64,000 nucleotides of DNA from Antennarius striatus (GCF_040054535.1 NC_090782.1:24354501-24418500); one strand, 5' to 3'. Shown: positions 23,801 to 40,612, numbered from the stretch's first letter. Program-made: numbers and translations. Notes: generated by a model from the letters alone, not told the origin.

Positions 23801-24113
23801 ATGTTACTAATAACCTTGGATCTGAGATCAAAGTCTTCAGTATCATCGTCAGAGGTCAGTTAAAGCAGCTGATGGTTTAACGTTTTGGTTCAGAATCAGG
23901 TTTATCGTCAGTAGAAAGCTGATTTTTTTCCCCAATCCTTTGTTTCACGCAGAGAGGAGCACCAGCCTTCCTTTCGGTCTCAGCGCCGTCATCATCCCGG
24001 CTGCCTGTGTTGCCGCTGGGCTGGCGGCCACTGCTTTGATACTGGACTACCTGAGGAGATCCAGGAAAAAAGGGTTCTATCAGCTTCCCCAATCAGCTCC
24101 ACCTTCAGCCTGA
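17122..24113 (+). CDS. vcam1: Vascular cell adhesion molecule 1 with eight Ig domains (821 aa)
   Basis: The ten exons are 17122-17167, 17933-18235, 18592-18897, 19019-19279, 20101-20376, 20459-20734, 21507-21809, 22028-22300, 23594-23854 and 23953-24113. All introns are GT-AG and phase 1. Residues 1-27 are a signal peptide. D1 (about 28-116) is ICAM/VCAM N-terminal type; its WSLLGDRPL loop places D67 where mammalian VCAM1 has the integrin-binding Asp. D2 is 117-218, D3 219-305, D4 306-397, D5 398-489 (D1-like again), D6 490-590 (D2-like), D7 591-681 and D8 682-768. The membrane segment is about 779-800 ([20 protein letters not shown]), with a short tail containing KKGFYQL. D4 and D7 are near-identical in places ([15 protein letters not shown]). 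Mammalian VCAM1 has seven domains. slc30a7 next door supports orthology; the a/b paralogue is not resolved. Confidence 0.88.
18290..18485 (+). repeat. 31-bp minisatellite in vcam1 intron 2
   Basis: About six units beginning 'ggaaccggctactagatgg', the last ones degraded. The same array is present in the fragment at 6791-6977. Confidence 0.93.
19425..19990 (+). repeat. AGT/ACC-rich low-complexity repeat in vcam1 intron 4
   Basis: Imperfect runs of 'agtagtaccagtagtagtac' and 'agcaatagtacc' of 3-, 6- and 12-bp period occupy most of the intron between D3 and D4. The long open frames across it on both strands follow from the repeat. Confidence 0.9.
20791..20878 (+). repeat. (CA)n microsatellite in vcam1 intron 6
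   Basis: CA repeats with one TA interruption near 20819. Confidence 0.97.
23275..23412 (-). mobile_element. Mariner/Tigger-like MITE remnant in vcam1 intron 8
   Basis: 'ctggaacggattaagatgat' and 'cgaatctcgaggtatgactg' match the end sequences of a common fish mariner-like MITE. Related copies lie at 35222 and 40613. Only one half is clear. Confidence 0.55.
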
Positions 24114-24149
24114 GGCTTCAACAGGAACCGCTGCCCAACGCGGGGACAC

Positions 24150-25140
24150 CGGGTCGACCACATGGCTACCAAGTTCCAAAACGTAGCTACGATTTTCAAA
24201 CAATCGGAAAAACACTTCAACATGTGACTACTATGTTCTAACATGTTGGTTTGACGTCCCATCATGTGACTGCCACCTCCTGATGTGTGGCTTTAATATG
24301 CTAACATGTAGTTACTATCTGCAAACATGTGGCTACCACATCTCAACCAGCGGACGCTAATTTGCAACATGTGATATAATCAACTGTGGTTGTCATGAGA
24401 TGTAGATATCCTGTGGTAAAAATCACATTCCATGATATAGCTCCCATGTCCCAACATGTGGGAACCATCTTTCATGATTGTATATTTCAACATGTGGCTC
24501 CATATGCCATGAAGTGTCAGCAAGTTTTGTACCAAACTAGTTTGTGGTACACCCTGCATATGACTGAAATGCCCAAACATGCGGCTTCTACTTACAAACC
24601 TATGAAATCCATTTCACATTATGTGACTACCGTGTCCAAATTTGTCTATCTTAACACCACATGGCTACCGTATCCGCCCATGCGGCTAGCAGAACAGATG
24701 GTTGCATCACTCAAAGACATCCTGATGTGTGACTAGTGGCTTAATACTGTTAATAGCAATCTAGTCCTTTGCTTCAGCATGGCTACCATTTTAAGCCCAC
24801 CACTACCAGATCCCATCCTGGGACTACTGTACCCCATCCTGGTCCTGGAACTACTGTATCCCATCCTTTGACTACCCTATCCCATTCTGGGACTGACATA
24901 TCCCATCTTTTGACAGCCATATCCCATCCTGGGTCTAAAGTATGCTCCTACATGTAGATTATTTTAGCAGTAACCAGTCCTTGACTGCTACCTTAAGTCT
25001 GCCATGTTCAAACATATGGTTTCTTTTTCATAATGTGTGGCTGCTGCTATACTAGACATTGTTACCAAGTTCCAACATAGGCTGAACATGTGACTCTCAT
25101 GTCCCAGTGTGTGGGACATGAGAGTATGTGGGACATTATG
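24150..25140 (+). repeat. Degenerate ~30-bp minisatellite after vcam1
   Basis: Repeated variants of 'caacatgtggctaccatgt' with phases drifting between 28 and 45 bp. A block at 24815-24940 instead repeats 'cccatcctgggactactgta'. It may lie in the vcam1 3' UTR. Confidence 0.75.
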
Positions 25141-26977
25141 CGCTCCTGTCCTCGGCTGCCTCTAGGCAGCATGGGACTACCATGGCTCCAACTGTCTGAC
25201 CTGGTACTTTTTGCGTTGTGATGTCATGTCTTTGCAACACGCCCTCCATTGTTTCGTTTTCCATCAGCCTGCAGCAGAGGAACACTCCATTAACTGATGG
25301 GCATCAGCTCCAGGATCCTAACTGAAGCTGAACGCTGACTCAGTTTGGTTTCACTTTCAGACGACCGCAGAGAATTCCTTAAAGGACCAGAAAGCATGAA
25401 ACGGATTGAGTGTTTTTCTTCTTCACTGTTTATGTCACACATTGTTTTTAACCTGACAAAACAATGTGTGGTTTCTTGGTTTCTTTATTTTTGCTGATTT
25501 GACTCTTTCTCACTGCATTTTTATTAAAGATATTTATTTCTTCATCCCTGCTGCCGATCTTGATGAGAGATGTCTGTATTTGCTGGGAATTTCCTGTGAT
25601 TCAGGATGTAATCAGTTTCCCTTTCGCTTCTCTCCAGCCCGGTGTTTATTGGAAACCGGTAACCATGGTAACCCCTTAGTTCGTTCAGTCCGCCAGCCCT
25701 GAAAGCTCAGGCTCTGTTTCGACGGTCGCTTAGACTCAGTGGATCACATGGTGTCACCTCGTTCATATGATGTTTTTACACAACGTGAACACACACAACT
25801 GGGGTTAGCAAATTGTCTTCATGCAACTGGAACCAAATTAAAACCCCTCATTTTGATATTTATTGAATTTTAAACAAAATAGATGAGACACTTTTTTTCT
25901 AATTATGTGATATTCCTTCCATCAAGAAATCATTGCATGGTTGCTGTGATTTCAATATTGATGCACTCTGATTTTGTGCTGGAATGGACTAAGGAGTGGG
26001 ATATGTCTAATTCCTGGCTGTCTCTGTGTCACTTGCTGGAAGCCTCAGAACTGTTAACGAATTCATTAAATGTTCTGGTTGTTTGTTTGTTTTTGTCCTC
26101 AGGCCAAAGCCCATTGGCTCCTCTTCCCGTCGTCATGGAGACGAGACAGCTTCAGATGCGAGGTGTGAAGAGAGCGAAGGGGATCAGATTCATTTGAAAC
26201 TCTGACAGCATCTCTCTGTTTTTCTCCTGACCTCAGAATCATCCCTGGATGTTCAGCGTTGGCTAAATTTGGAGTTGTAACTGAGATGAATGTCTTTTCC
26301 TTTATTTAACCGTCTCGGGGTCATCTATGAGGCGCCTGACTTTAAAGTTTGAAGGTCAAACGCTCTTCTACAACATTTGGTGCAAATTCAGCTAAATGCT
26401 TTAAAGGAAAGTGGTGATAAATGTGTTTCTACATCTGCTGTTTTGCATTTGTGTGGCGTTCAGGATCCCGCTGGGCCTCAGCGACCTCTTACCTCCGTTG
26501 TGTAAGAAAGCATGAAGCAATCTGCTGCGTCTTGTCATTTTAATCTCCTGCTTCGCTGGTATTTCCTGCCTGGGGTAGAAGAACATGGAGCTTTGTTTTC
26601 CTGGGGAGCCCTGGTCAGCAGCTCCGGTGGGCTTTCAGAAACCAACACGTGTCAGATCAAAGATCATCTTCATCATTGTCGTTACGGGTTCCCTGTGTCT
26701 CCAGTGCAATTTAACCTCTCTCGAGCCTGGGCACAAAAGGTTTCCACAGGTCTCCGATCTGTCGAGAAACCAGGAAGGTTGAATATTTGATGAAGATTAA
26801 GCACAGAACTGTGTTCTGTTTAATACGACCATTTCCTGCCGCCTCCCCTCTGAATGGATCAACAGCTGCTTTTATCGGGGTTCTTGCTTCTGGTCTGGAT
26901 CATTTGTTTTGATGCTGCTGAGATCCTCAAGCTATGATTACATCCTGCTTCAAAGCGGTGATGTATTGTGATTTTCA
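25141..26977. other. Between vcam1 and the repeat cluster; no gene recognised
   Basis: It may include the vcam1 3' UTR. Several short plus-strand frames (25466-25702, 26512-26790) show no domain and no good splice context. No EXTL2 exon was found, although EXTL2 lies between these genes in human. Confidence 0.45.
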
Positions 26978-27363
26978 TTACATCCCACTGTAAAGCTGTG
27001 AGGTAATTGTCAGTGTTTGTGTGTTTGTCCGTTCGTTCGTCCACCAAATAACTTTGCAACCATTGCAGATAGAAACTTGAAAAGAAAATGCACATTACTA
27101 GGGCAGCGAATTTCAACTTTTCTACACTCAGGAACCGGATACGATAGAAAGACGAGGGAGAAGGCCAGTAGAAGACCATAGATCAAAGCTATTGCTTTGA
27201 TCTACCTATGCACTAGCTTTGAACTGTGGTCTTACTCACACTGGCCTTCTCCATATGCACTAGTCTACGCAGTAGACAGGTACTACTTTCATGTTACCCC
27301 GACCTACCCTAAAAGTAGGTCAGGGTAAGTCAGGGGATGTTGCAGTCTCTGACTGCCTTGTTT
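26978..27363 (+). repeat. Interspersed repeat copy A (shared with 33187-33599)
   Basis: Shared blocks: 'gtccaccaaataactttgcaac', 'tcaacttttctacactcagga', 'agaccatagatcaaagct', 'aagtaggtcagggtaa', ending 'tgactgccttgtt'. An internal inverted repeat around 'atcaaagctattgctttgat' is also shared. The family is unknown to me. Confidence 0.75.
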
Positions 27364-27537
27364 TAGAAATGTATACGTCCAACTCGTTGTGTTCCAGTCA
27401 AGTCAGTAAGTTGCTCTGGCCAAAAATGACATCAAAGTCAACTCATTAACACCGGATACATCCCATCGTGGACTCCACCAGACCTGAAGGAACAATGTTG
27501 ATTTTGTAACCAAGGTGCCAGCAGCAGATCCTTTAAG

Positions 27538-27605
27538 TCAATTAATCAATCAATCAACTTCTATTTATAGAGCGCTTAATCACATCAACACACATTTCAA
27601 AGCAC
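27538..27605 (-). repeat. LINE/SINE 3' tail, (TTGAT)n type
   Basis: 'caattaatcaatcaatcaac' is followed by 'tatttatagagcgctta', the reverse of a widespread teleost tail. Confidence 0.65.
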
Positions 27606-28840
27606 TTTTACAGAATGTCCAACCAGAATATCCATAGTCTATGTGGATCGGTCATGTTTGTCCAGCTCATCCCACAGATGCTGACCAGGTTGAAGCCAAC
27701 TTGAACCTACTGTTTTTGTCACCATGTTGACTTAGACACCACAAGTTTGTCTTCTCCTCAGTTCTGCAGTTTGCTCTGACAGAAAACCCATGACCTCCTG
27801 TTGACCAATCATTCCAACTTCCTGTGTCAGCCTGAATCAATCACTTCTACTTCCTGTATCTGGCCTGACCCCCAGAAGCTGATGTTTAAACACAGGATCC
27901 TCTCCAAGCGGAGAATGGAGGCGCTGCTGGTGGAGCGTAGGTGTCTTCCGTTGATGAGGTTGCTGGGGCTTGCGGTTGCCATGGAAACGGATGAGCGATT
28001 CTTCTCATCGCATCAAAGGTGTCATGTTTCAGACTGGGCAATGGAGAGCGACGCTCCCTTCAGACAGGCGGACACGCTCAGAGGTGGAGTTTCATCAGGT
28101 TTTCACAAACCTGCAGTCCAGATCCAAATCCAGAGAGGAGTAAGGACTTGTACCATGATGTGGCTTAGATTGGTGTATCTCCTCCTCATATGAAGTGGAA
28201 TGACTTTATTGTGTCTCAGAGGCCCAAGGAGAAATAAATGTCTGAGACTTTTATTTTGATATAAGCTCCTGTTTCATGATTGCTCAGGTTTTGTGATTCT
28301 GTGAAAAATAATTGAACTCCAGAGCAGCACTGTGAATGTCTCACGGCAGCATCTTGTGTCTAAGTTTGGAGCCATTTATTTATTCTTAACTACGTCACAT
28401 TATGTAGGTTTCTGGTGATTTGAATTTGTTCGGCGTGGGGCTTAAGAGCAGCGGCCGCCGAGTGGGATTAAGAACAAACACTGAAGCCGTTCTGGTCAGA
28501 CTTTGTTCTCCGTGATGAAACCTCAGTGTCAACACAACCAGGGGCCCACAGAGAAGTTCTTTCCAGTTACTGACTGATGTTGTCTGACGCCCTCTGCTGG
28601 CTGCAGCAACGCAGAACCGTCTGAGCCGCCAAACTTATGGATCACAGTGTCGACTAAAAGAGCTTCAGTACTCATAGAATATTTTACCTGAGGCTCATCG
28701 TAACGGATGCCTGTGTAGCATAGCAGCGTCTTTTTCTTGTAGTGTGAGTCACGTTTGGATACTTTCAATGTTTAAAGGTTTGTCTGCTGCAAGTAGGATG
28801 TCTCAACGAGCTCTGAAGAGCTCAAAATGTTTATGACGAG
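27606..28840. other. No firm gene; possible transcript end near 28233
   Basis: A plus-strand 130-codon frame at 27801-28193 is followed 40 bp later by AATAAA (28233-28238) and GT-rich sequence. No domain is recognisable in the frame. It could be the last exon of an unknown transcript or chance. Confidence 0.3.
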
Positions 28841-28844
28841 TCAG

Positions 28845-29344
28845 AATCAGAGAACTTCATTGATCCCTGAGGGGAAATAGTTTTTCCTACAGTTGCACTG
28901 CTCCAGAAAGATCCATAGAAAATATCAACTGACAGTGAGGAGTTGTGCAGTTTGATGTCCACAAAGTAGGAAAAATTTCCTGTGGCGCTCAGTAGTGTAT
29001 TTAGGAAGGACTATCCTACTTGTCCAAGATTACCCTTTACGTGGAAAATGTCCCCCTCTTAAGCACCACCATCAGTCCAATTTTTCCCCAACAAGGTCCC
29101 CAGCTCTGAGGATCAATCTGTCCTGTCTGTTGGGGTCTGCCACCCTCAGCCCACTGCCCCAGCACACCACAGACCGGTAGAATATCCTCATTATAGTATT
29201 GTAAATGTTAGCCTCTTCAGGACAAAGAGATGGCTTTGGCCTTTCTTGTAGAGGATGTTCGTATGACTGCCCCTGTATCTGAACTTGCAAACGAGCGGCC
29301 AGCTGTTTGTTACCCAAAAGATATGATGTCAATATTTTAAACAA
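28845..29344 (-). mobile_element. Rex1-type LINE fragment, decayed
   Basis: The minus strand encodes an RT C-terminal piece (VVCWGSGLRVADPNRQDRLILRAG) like the CWGGGARKRDMDRLNRLIRRAG block of the intact LINE at 50.8 kb. The 3' tail 'cattgatccctgagggg' is at its left end. The 5' part is missing and frames are broken. Confidence 0.72.
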
Positions 29345-29484
29345 ATAAATACATATTATATTTCCTGGTTTGGGAAATAGTCTACAAACTGAGCACCACT
29401 CAAAGGACCAAAATGAAATGATCGACCTTTACTTCCAATGCCTGGCGTAGCCTAGCCTATCCCATGACCCAGGGAGGATAATTA

Positions 29485-30151
29485 TGGGATAGGCTCCGAG
29501 TGGGGAATGAGGTTCTTCCACAAGTGAAGGAGTTTATGTATCTTGGGGTCCTGTTCATGAGTGAGGGAACAATGGAGCATGAGATTGGACGGAGAATTGG
29601 GGCAGCAGGAACGGTATTGCAGTCGCTTTACCGCACTGTTGTCACCAAGAGGGAGCTAAGCCAGGAGGCAAAGCTCTCCATCTACCATTCAATCTTCATT
29701 CCTACCCTCACCTGTGGTCATGAGCAATGGGTAATGACCAAATGAACGAGATCACGGATACAAGCAGCGAAAATAGGCTTTCTCAGGCGGATAGCTGGTG
29801 TCTTTCTTAGAGATAGGATAGAAACACTGCTATTCATGAGGGGCTCAGAGTAGAGCCGTTGCTCCTTCACGTGGAAAGGAGTCAGCTGAGGTGGTTTGGG
29901 CATCTGGTGTGGATGCGTCCGAGGTGCCTCCCTAGGGAGGTGGCATGTCCAGCTGGGAGGAGACCTCGGGGCAGACCCAGGACCAGGTGGAGGGATTATA
30001 TCTCAATACTGGCCTGGGAATGCCTTGGGATCCCCCAGTCAGAGCTGGTGGATATGGCCGTGGAAAGGGAAGCTCAGGGCTCCCTGTTGAAGCTGCTGCC
30101 CCCATGACCTGACTACAGATAAGTGGTGGAAGATGGATGGATGGATGGTTG
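29485..30151 (+). mobile_element. Rex3 (RTE-type) LINE 3' fragment
   Basis: The RT C-terminal region is encoded in three frames: EVLPQVKEFMYLGVLFMSEG, then RTRSRIQAAKIGFLRRIAGV, then LRWFGHLVWMRPRCLPREV. The fragment ends in a (GATG)n run, 'ggatggatggatgg', the known Rex3 tail. It is 5'-truncated and frameshifted. Confidence 0.85.
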
Positions 30152-30294
30152 TTGGGGCACCACAGATAACCAGTGGTTGTCATCATATGGTGTGTCTTGG
30201 GCAATTAAACCTGGCAGTGCCCATTCCTCCAGGTTGGATGCAGTTTAACGTCAAACCCAGAACATGACATTGAAGGACAACTACAAAAAAGGAC

Positions 30295-31146
30295 TTCAGC
30301 TTTTCCCTTCAGGGGTCGCCACAGTGAATCAGTAGCCTCCATCTAACCCTGTCCTCTGCATCCTCTTCTCTCACACCAACTACCTTCATGTCCTCTTTCA
30401 CTACATCCATAAACCTCCTCTTTGGTCTTCCTCTAGGCCTCCTGCCTGGCAGTTCAAAACTCAGCATCCTTCTACCAATATATTCACTATCTCTCCTCTG
30501 GACATGTCCAAACCATCTCAGTCTGGCCTCTCTGACTTTATCTCCAAAACCTCTAACATGTGCTGTCCCTCTGATGTACTCATTCCTGATCCTATCCATC
30601 CTGGTCACTCCCAGAGAGAACCTCAGCATCTTCATCTCTGCTACCTCCAGCTCTGTCTCCTGTCTTTTCCTCAGTGACACTGTCTCTAGACCAAACAACA
30701 TCGCTGGTCTCACCACAGTTTTGTACACCTTTCCTTTCATTATAGCTGAAACTCTTCTATCACACATCACACCTGACACTTTCCTCCACCCGTTCCATCC
30801 TGCCTGGACACGCTTCTTCACCTCTTTTCCACACTCTCCATTGCTCTGGACTGTTGACCCTAAGTACTTCAAATCCTCCACCTTCTTGATCTCTTCTCCC
30901 TCTAACCTCACTATTCCACTTGGGTCCCTCTCATTCACACACAGGTACTCTGTCTTACTGCGGCTAACCTTCATTCCTCTCCTTTCCAGGACAAACCTCC
31001 ACCTCTCTAGCTTCTCCTCCACCTGTTCCCTGCTCTAACTGCAGATCACACTGTCATCTGCAAACATCATAGTCCATGGAGATTCCTGTCTGACCTCGTC
31101 TGTCAGCCTGTCCATCACCATAGCGAACAAAAAAGGAACTACAGAA
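30295..31146 (-). mobile_element. 5'-truncated RTE-type LINE with 18-bp target duplication
   Basis: The frame at 31022-30309 encodes an RTE/BovB-like RT C-terminus (EEKLERWRFVLERRGMKVSR, YLGSTVQSNGECGKEVKKRV, RPRGRPKRRFMDVV). A frame break at about 31030 precedes FADDSVICS-like sequence. ACAACTACAAAAAAGGAC lies on both sides (30277-30294 and 31147-31164). The 852-bp insert ends with the tail 'ccctgaagggaaaagctgaa' (minus strand). Confidence 0.9.
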
Positions 31147-31336
31147 ACAACTACAAAAAAGGACATAAAGATGAAATCAGTTCTAGATCAAAGCATGCTT
31201 TCATGTTTTGATCTAGAAAGCATGAAAGCACGCTATGAAAGCATATCTGTATTTATATATATAAAGGTGATAAATGATGTATATTTTTATATAGATAGAT
31301 ATATATAATATACATAGACAACACAGACACAAGGAC

Positions 31337-32479
31337 ATGGCCAAACTTAATTCAAGGAGCAGAAGCCTTCGAATCGGAGATGTTCTGTCTGATGGATCAA
31401 GCAACTACACAGTGGAAAAGTTACTGTCCACAGGGGAATTTTCAGATCTGGTCCAGTGCAAACAATCCAACAGGGATGAGAAGCTGATGGTGAAGCTGGT
31501 GCCCAACCAATGGAAGCATCTTGCTTTGAGAGAGGCGCTCCTCCATACTGAATTGAAAAAAATTGACAGAAAGAAAAATAACTTGATCCTATTCCACGGT
31601 CACTTCTTTGAACATCAAGATCTCTGCTTGACATTTGAAAAGGTGGACATGAGTCTTCGTGATCTGATGAGGCAAAGGTCTTTCAAGCCACTGGGTTTGT
31701 CAGAGATTCGGGTGATTGCTCAACAGATGCTAATTGCACTGAGAATCCTAAAGAGAATACAAGTTATTCATACAGAAATCAGTTTGGAGAGTATAATGCT
31801 GGTTAACCACGACAAGAAGCCTTTCAAGTTGAGGCTGGCTAATTTTGATGAGGCCCAAATCAATTCCTGCATTAAACATGGCCGGATGTTTCAACCTATA
31901 GCTGTTCGGGCACCAGAAGTCACTTTGGGTCTCCCACTGGGGAACGGCATCGATATGTGGGGTCTTGGTTGTGTTCTGGCTTTCCTGTTCCTGGGCAGAA
32001 GCATATTTCCAGGGAAATGCAGATACGAGAACATGCGAGTCATCACTAAGTTGCTGGGTCAGCCTAATGATGACATGTTGAACTCTGGACTTCATACCAG
32101 GAACTACTTCACCAAAGACCACGATTCGCCTTCTTGGCCATGGAGGCTGAAGACAGAAGAAGAATATGAGTCTGAAACACATTGTGAGGTCCTACAAGAC
32201 AAACGCTTTTATCATTTTGACAAAATCATACTCACACGCAAGGTAGGCAAGGAAAAGGCTGAGTACAAAGACACACTGGCTTTCTTAAGTCTCCTTACAC
32301 AGATGCTGCAGTTAGATCCTAAAGAGAGAACCGTACCCATTCAGGCCTTAAATCATGATTTCATCACAATGAATTGCTTGCCAACAGACATCAGTGATGA
32401 ATATGTGAAATCAGCCATGCAGATTATTGAGAGCTGCCAGCCAGAGCAGCCGCTTGTCGGATTCAGATCCACTATCTAA
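31337..32479 (+). CDS. HIPK-like protein kinase, probable pseudokinase (380 aa, intronless)
   Basis: The fold is a CMGC kinase of HIPK type. The Gly loop is degenerate (LLSTGEFSDLV, about 29-39). The ATP-site Lys is kept at K53 (MVKLV). The catalytic HRD-x-K loop reads VIHTEISLESIMLVN, so the Asp is Glu147 and the Lys is Leu. DFG reads NFDEA (169-173). APE is kept (192-194), as are the DMWGLGCVLAFLFLG helix F block and PGKCRYENMRVITKLLGQP. The frame is open from ATG to TAA with no intron, which fits a retrogene or one of the single-exon HIPK-like genes expanded in fish. With HRD and DFG lost it probably binds partners without phosphorylating them; this is inference. The preceding 80 bp are AT-rich. 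Confidence 0.8.
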   Translation: MAKLNSRSRSLRIGDVLSDGSSNYTVEKLLSTGEFSDLVQCKQSNRDEKLMVKLVPNQWKHLALREALLHTELKKIDRKKNNLILFHGHFFEHQDLCLTFEKVDMSLRDLMRQRSFKPLGLSEIRVIAQQMLIALRILKRIQVIHTEISLESIMLVNHDKKPFKLRLANFDEAQINSCIKHGRMFQPIAVRAPEVTLGLPLGNGIDMWGLGCVLAFLFLGRSIFPGKCRYENMRVITKLLGQPNDDMLNSGLHTRNYFTKDHDSPSWPWRLKTEEEYESETHCEVLQDKRFYHFDKIILTRKVGKEKAEYKDTLAFLSLLTQMLQLDPKERTVPIQALNHDFITMNCLPTDISDEYVKSAMQIIESCQPEQPLVGFRSTI

Positions 32480-33186
32480 AATGGCCTAGCCAAAGCAACC
32501 AATACAGGGACCAATGAGAGGGTTGGCAAAGAATACAGCAACTTGAATGACTGGTACGCGAGGACCATATGCCACGATAATTCAAATGGAGCCTCCGATG
32601 TTGATGCTGACGAAAAACTTCCTGGAACAAAGGAAGAGGCCACAAAAAACGGTAAAAAAGCTAAAAATTTCAAAAGGTTCTGTAACTTCCCGTTAGCTGT
32701 AATTTGTAGAAATTTAGGAAGTGTCATCCTACTATCGAATGAACTCCTGGGCCCCATCAGTTTCCAGTAGAACTGGTGGTACTCATTGCGCAAAATGAAC
32801 CTTAACTTGGACATTGTCCCCCTGTCGAACACCCCCCTTAGAGAGTAGTATATTCATTCATGTCGTGTAAACACAGCAAACACATTTATTGTGTTCATCT
32901 CATCATTGGTCGATTGGCTTTCCATTGTTGTCATGCATCTCCTCGTGTCCTTTTCAAAGTTTATTCATGAATGCGTAGAACTGCATTGTACATATTGAAA
33001 ATGCAAAAAATAAATTAAAAAAAGACATACAATATATTTGTCAGTGGTAAATCCTTTGTAATGATTCCTTTATTGATTGATTAATCTATATATTCATTTC
33101 TATATTATAATTGTGCTTGCCCCTCCGTTACTTAGTACATACGACCATAACAATGACTAGATCAAATCACAAGTAAACTAAGACTG
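32480..33186 (+). other. 3' flank of the HIPK-like gene with poly(A) signal
   Basis: AATAAA at 33008-33013 is followed by an A-rich stretch. A 75-codon frame at 32543-32770 continues with polar residues but is out of frame with the kinase. It could be a lost C-terminal extension. Confidence 0.45.
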
Positions 33187-33599
33187 ATTACATACCACTG
33201 TATTGTAGTTGTCAGTGTTCGTGTGTTCATCCGTTCATTCATCCGTTTGTCCGTCTGTTAGTATGTCCACCAAATATCTTCGCAACTTTTGCAGATAGAA
33301 AGATGAAACAAAAAGCACAGTACAGCAAAGGGGATGAAAATGAGGTGATGGCCTTGACCTTGAGAAAACTAGGTCAAAGTCAAATTTCAACTTTTATACA
33401 CTCAGGAATCGGATTAGATAGAAAGACAAGGGAGAAGACCAGTGTAAGACCATAGATCAAAGCTAGTGCTTTGATCAGTGACAGTAGGTCAAAGCACTAG
33501 CTTTGATCTTTGCCCTATGCAAGTAGGTCAGGGTAAAAATTGTAAATCAGGGGTGTCGCGGGTTGTCGCAATCCGTGACTGCCTTGTTGTACATTACGA
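33187..33599 (+). repeat. Interspersed repeat copy B (shared with 26978-27363)
   Basis: It has the same block order as copy A and a longer internal part (33330-33380). A palindromic stretch 'gatcaaagctagtgctttgatc' and its near copy lie at 33456-33510. Confidence 0.75.
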
Positions 33600-33831
33600 T
33601 CAGAGGAGAGCAAGTCAAGCATTTGATCGACCCGAGTAATTTACAGTTACTGCTAGTGTATTATCGATTTTAGAATTCATTCTCCTAGCACCTTGCATAC
33701 TTATTCATGGAACACTGAATGTTTCTTCCTTATTTGAATAAAGCTTTTTAAACTGATTGAAACAATTAATATAAATATTTTGAAGGTTGGTTGCAGTTTC
33801 TACATTAAAGTCTTATCAGCCTCGATGGAGA

Positions 33832-33867
<36 letters not shown>

Positions 33868-33883
33868 ATTCAAGACCAGGAAA
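33600..33883. other. Spacer upstream of slc30a7, ends in an (AAAT)n run
   Basis: 'aataaataaataaataaata' occupies 33833-33869. No gene is seen. AATAAA at about 33738 could end a plus-strand transcript. Confidence 0.5.
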
Positions 33884-33897
33884 AGGAAGTGACGTCG
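33884..33897 (+). promoter_or_regulatory. ETS-CRE composite site, slc30a7 promoter
   Basis: 'AAGGAAGTGACGTCG' joins an ETS core (GGAA) and a CRE (TGACGTC), a pair common in housekeeping promoters. It lies about 140 bp before the slc30a7 ATG. A second 'acaggaagt' follows 20 bp later. Confidence 0.5.
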
Positions 33898-34035
33898 TAA
33901 TAATGACAAACAGGAAGTAGAGCGCTGGTATAAGCTTTTATTGTGAAATCTATCCACACCGGAATTATTAGCATATCGTAGCTAAAGCATCCCTGTTGAG
34001 TGTGTGTGTATGAATGTGTGTGTACAGGTGTGAAG

Positions 34036-39842
<5,807 letters not shown>

Positions 39843-40246
39843 AAGCTCCTCCTCCAAACACCTGGGACCAATCACCTTCAGCGGGCTGCGACAGGTGACC
39901 TCTGACTGCCTCCCGGCCTCCAGTCACTGAATTTTAAACTAACTGGGGGGGGTGCAGTAAGACCTGATCCCATGATGCTCTAGCACAAAGCATCCTGGAT
40001 GAACTCAGAGACCCTTCCTTCCCTACATGCACTTTTTAAACTGGAGCAAAGCATTGTGGGTAAGTGCCTTCATCATGAATCAGAGACAATTTGAGCCTGC
40101 TTCCTGTCCAGAAAATCCCTCCCCTAATCACTGCTGGGACCAGACTGCTGCCATCTGATTGGTCTGTGGAGTGGCCACAACTTGTTTTTACGTGCCAAAT
40201 CATGTGACCAGCCAATGGCTTTAAAAAGTTTTTTGTAAAAAACTGT

Positions 40247-40252
40247 AATAAA
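40247..40252 (+). terminator. slc30a7: slc30a7 polyadenylation signal
   Basis: AATAAA lies 405 bp after the slc30a7 stop codon and is followed by T-rich sequence. Confidence 0.7.
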
Positions 40253-40612
40253 TATCTTTTTCTTTGAGATGAATATTGATCTCTATTTTTTATCGATGAC
40301 ATCACACTGAACAGTTTCCCAGAATTCAACATCAGTCTTCTAGTTCATCCCCCACAAGCAGACAACACAGAAACGTGAGTTACGACCAGTAGGCGGAGCT
40401 GTGACGATGATGTCGCTGTGACATCACTGATGGTTATTTCTGCCTAGTTACCAATTAAATTCTACTCTTGTGCTTCTGCTGAACGACCTTCAGATGACCT
40501 CTGGTCATGTGACTGATGGGTGGAGCTTCATAACATGATGCATCCTGATTCTGTGGTTAGACTCATCATATTTAAAGATCCAAACGAGTTTCCTTCAGTT
40601 CTCAGGAAATTA

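Noticed and set aside
30388..31038. Plus-strand frame of 216 codons
   Set aside because: It is the antisense of the RTE reverse transcriptase, which matches a known family.
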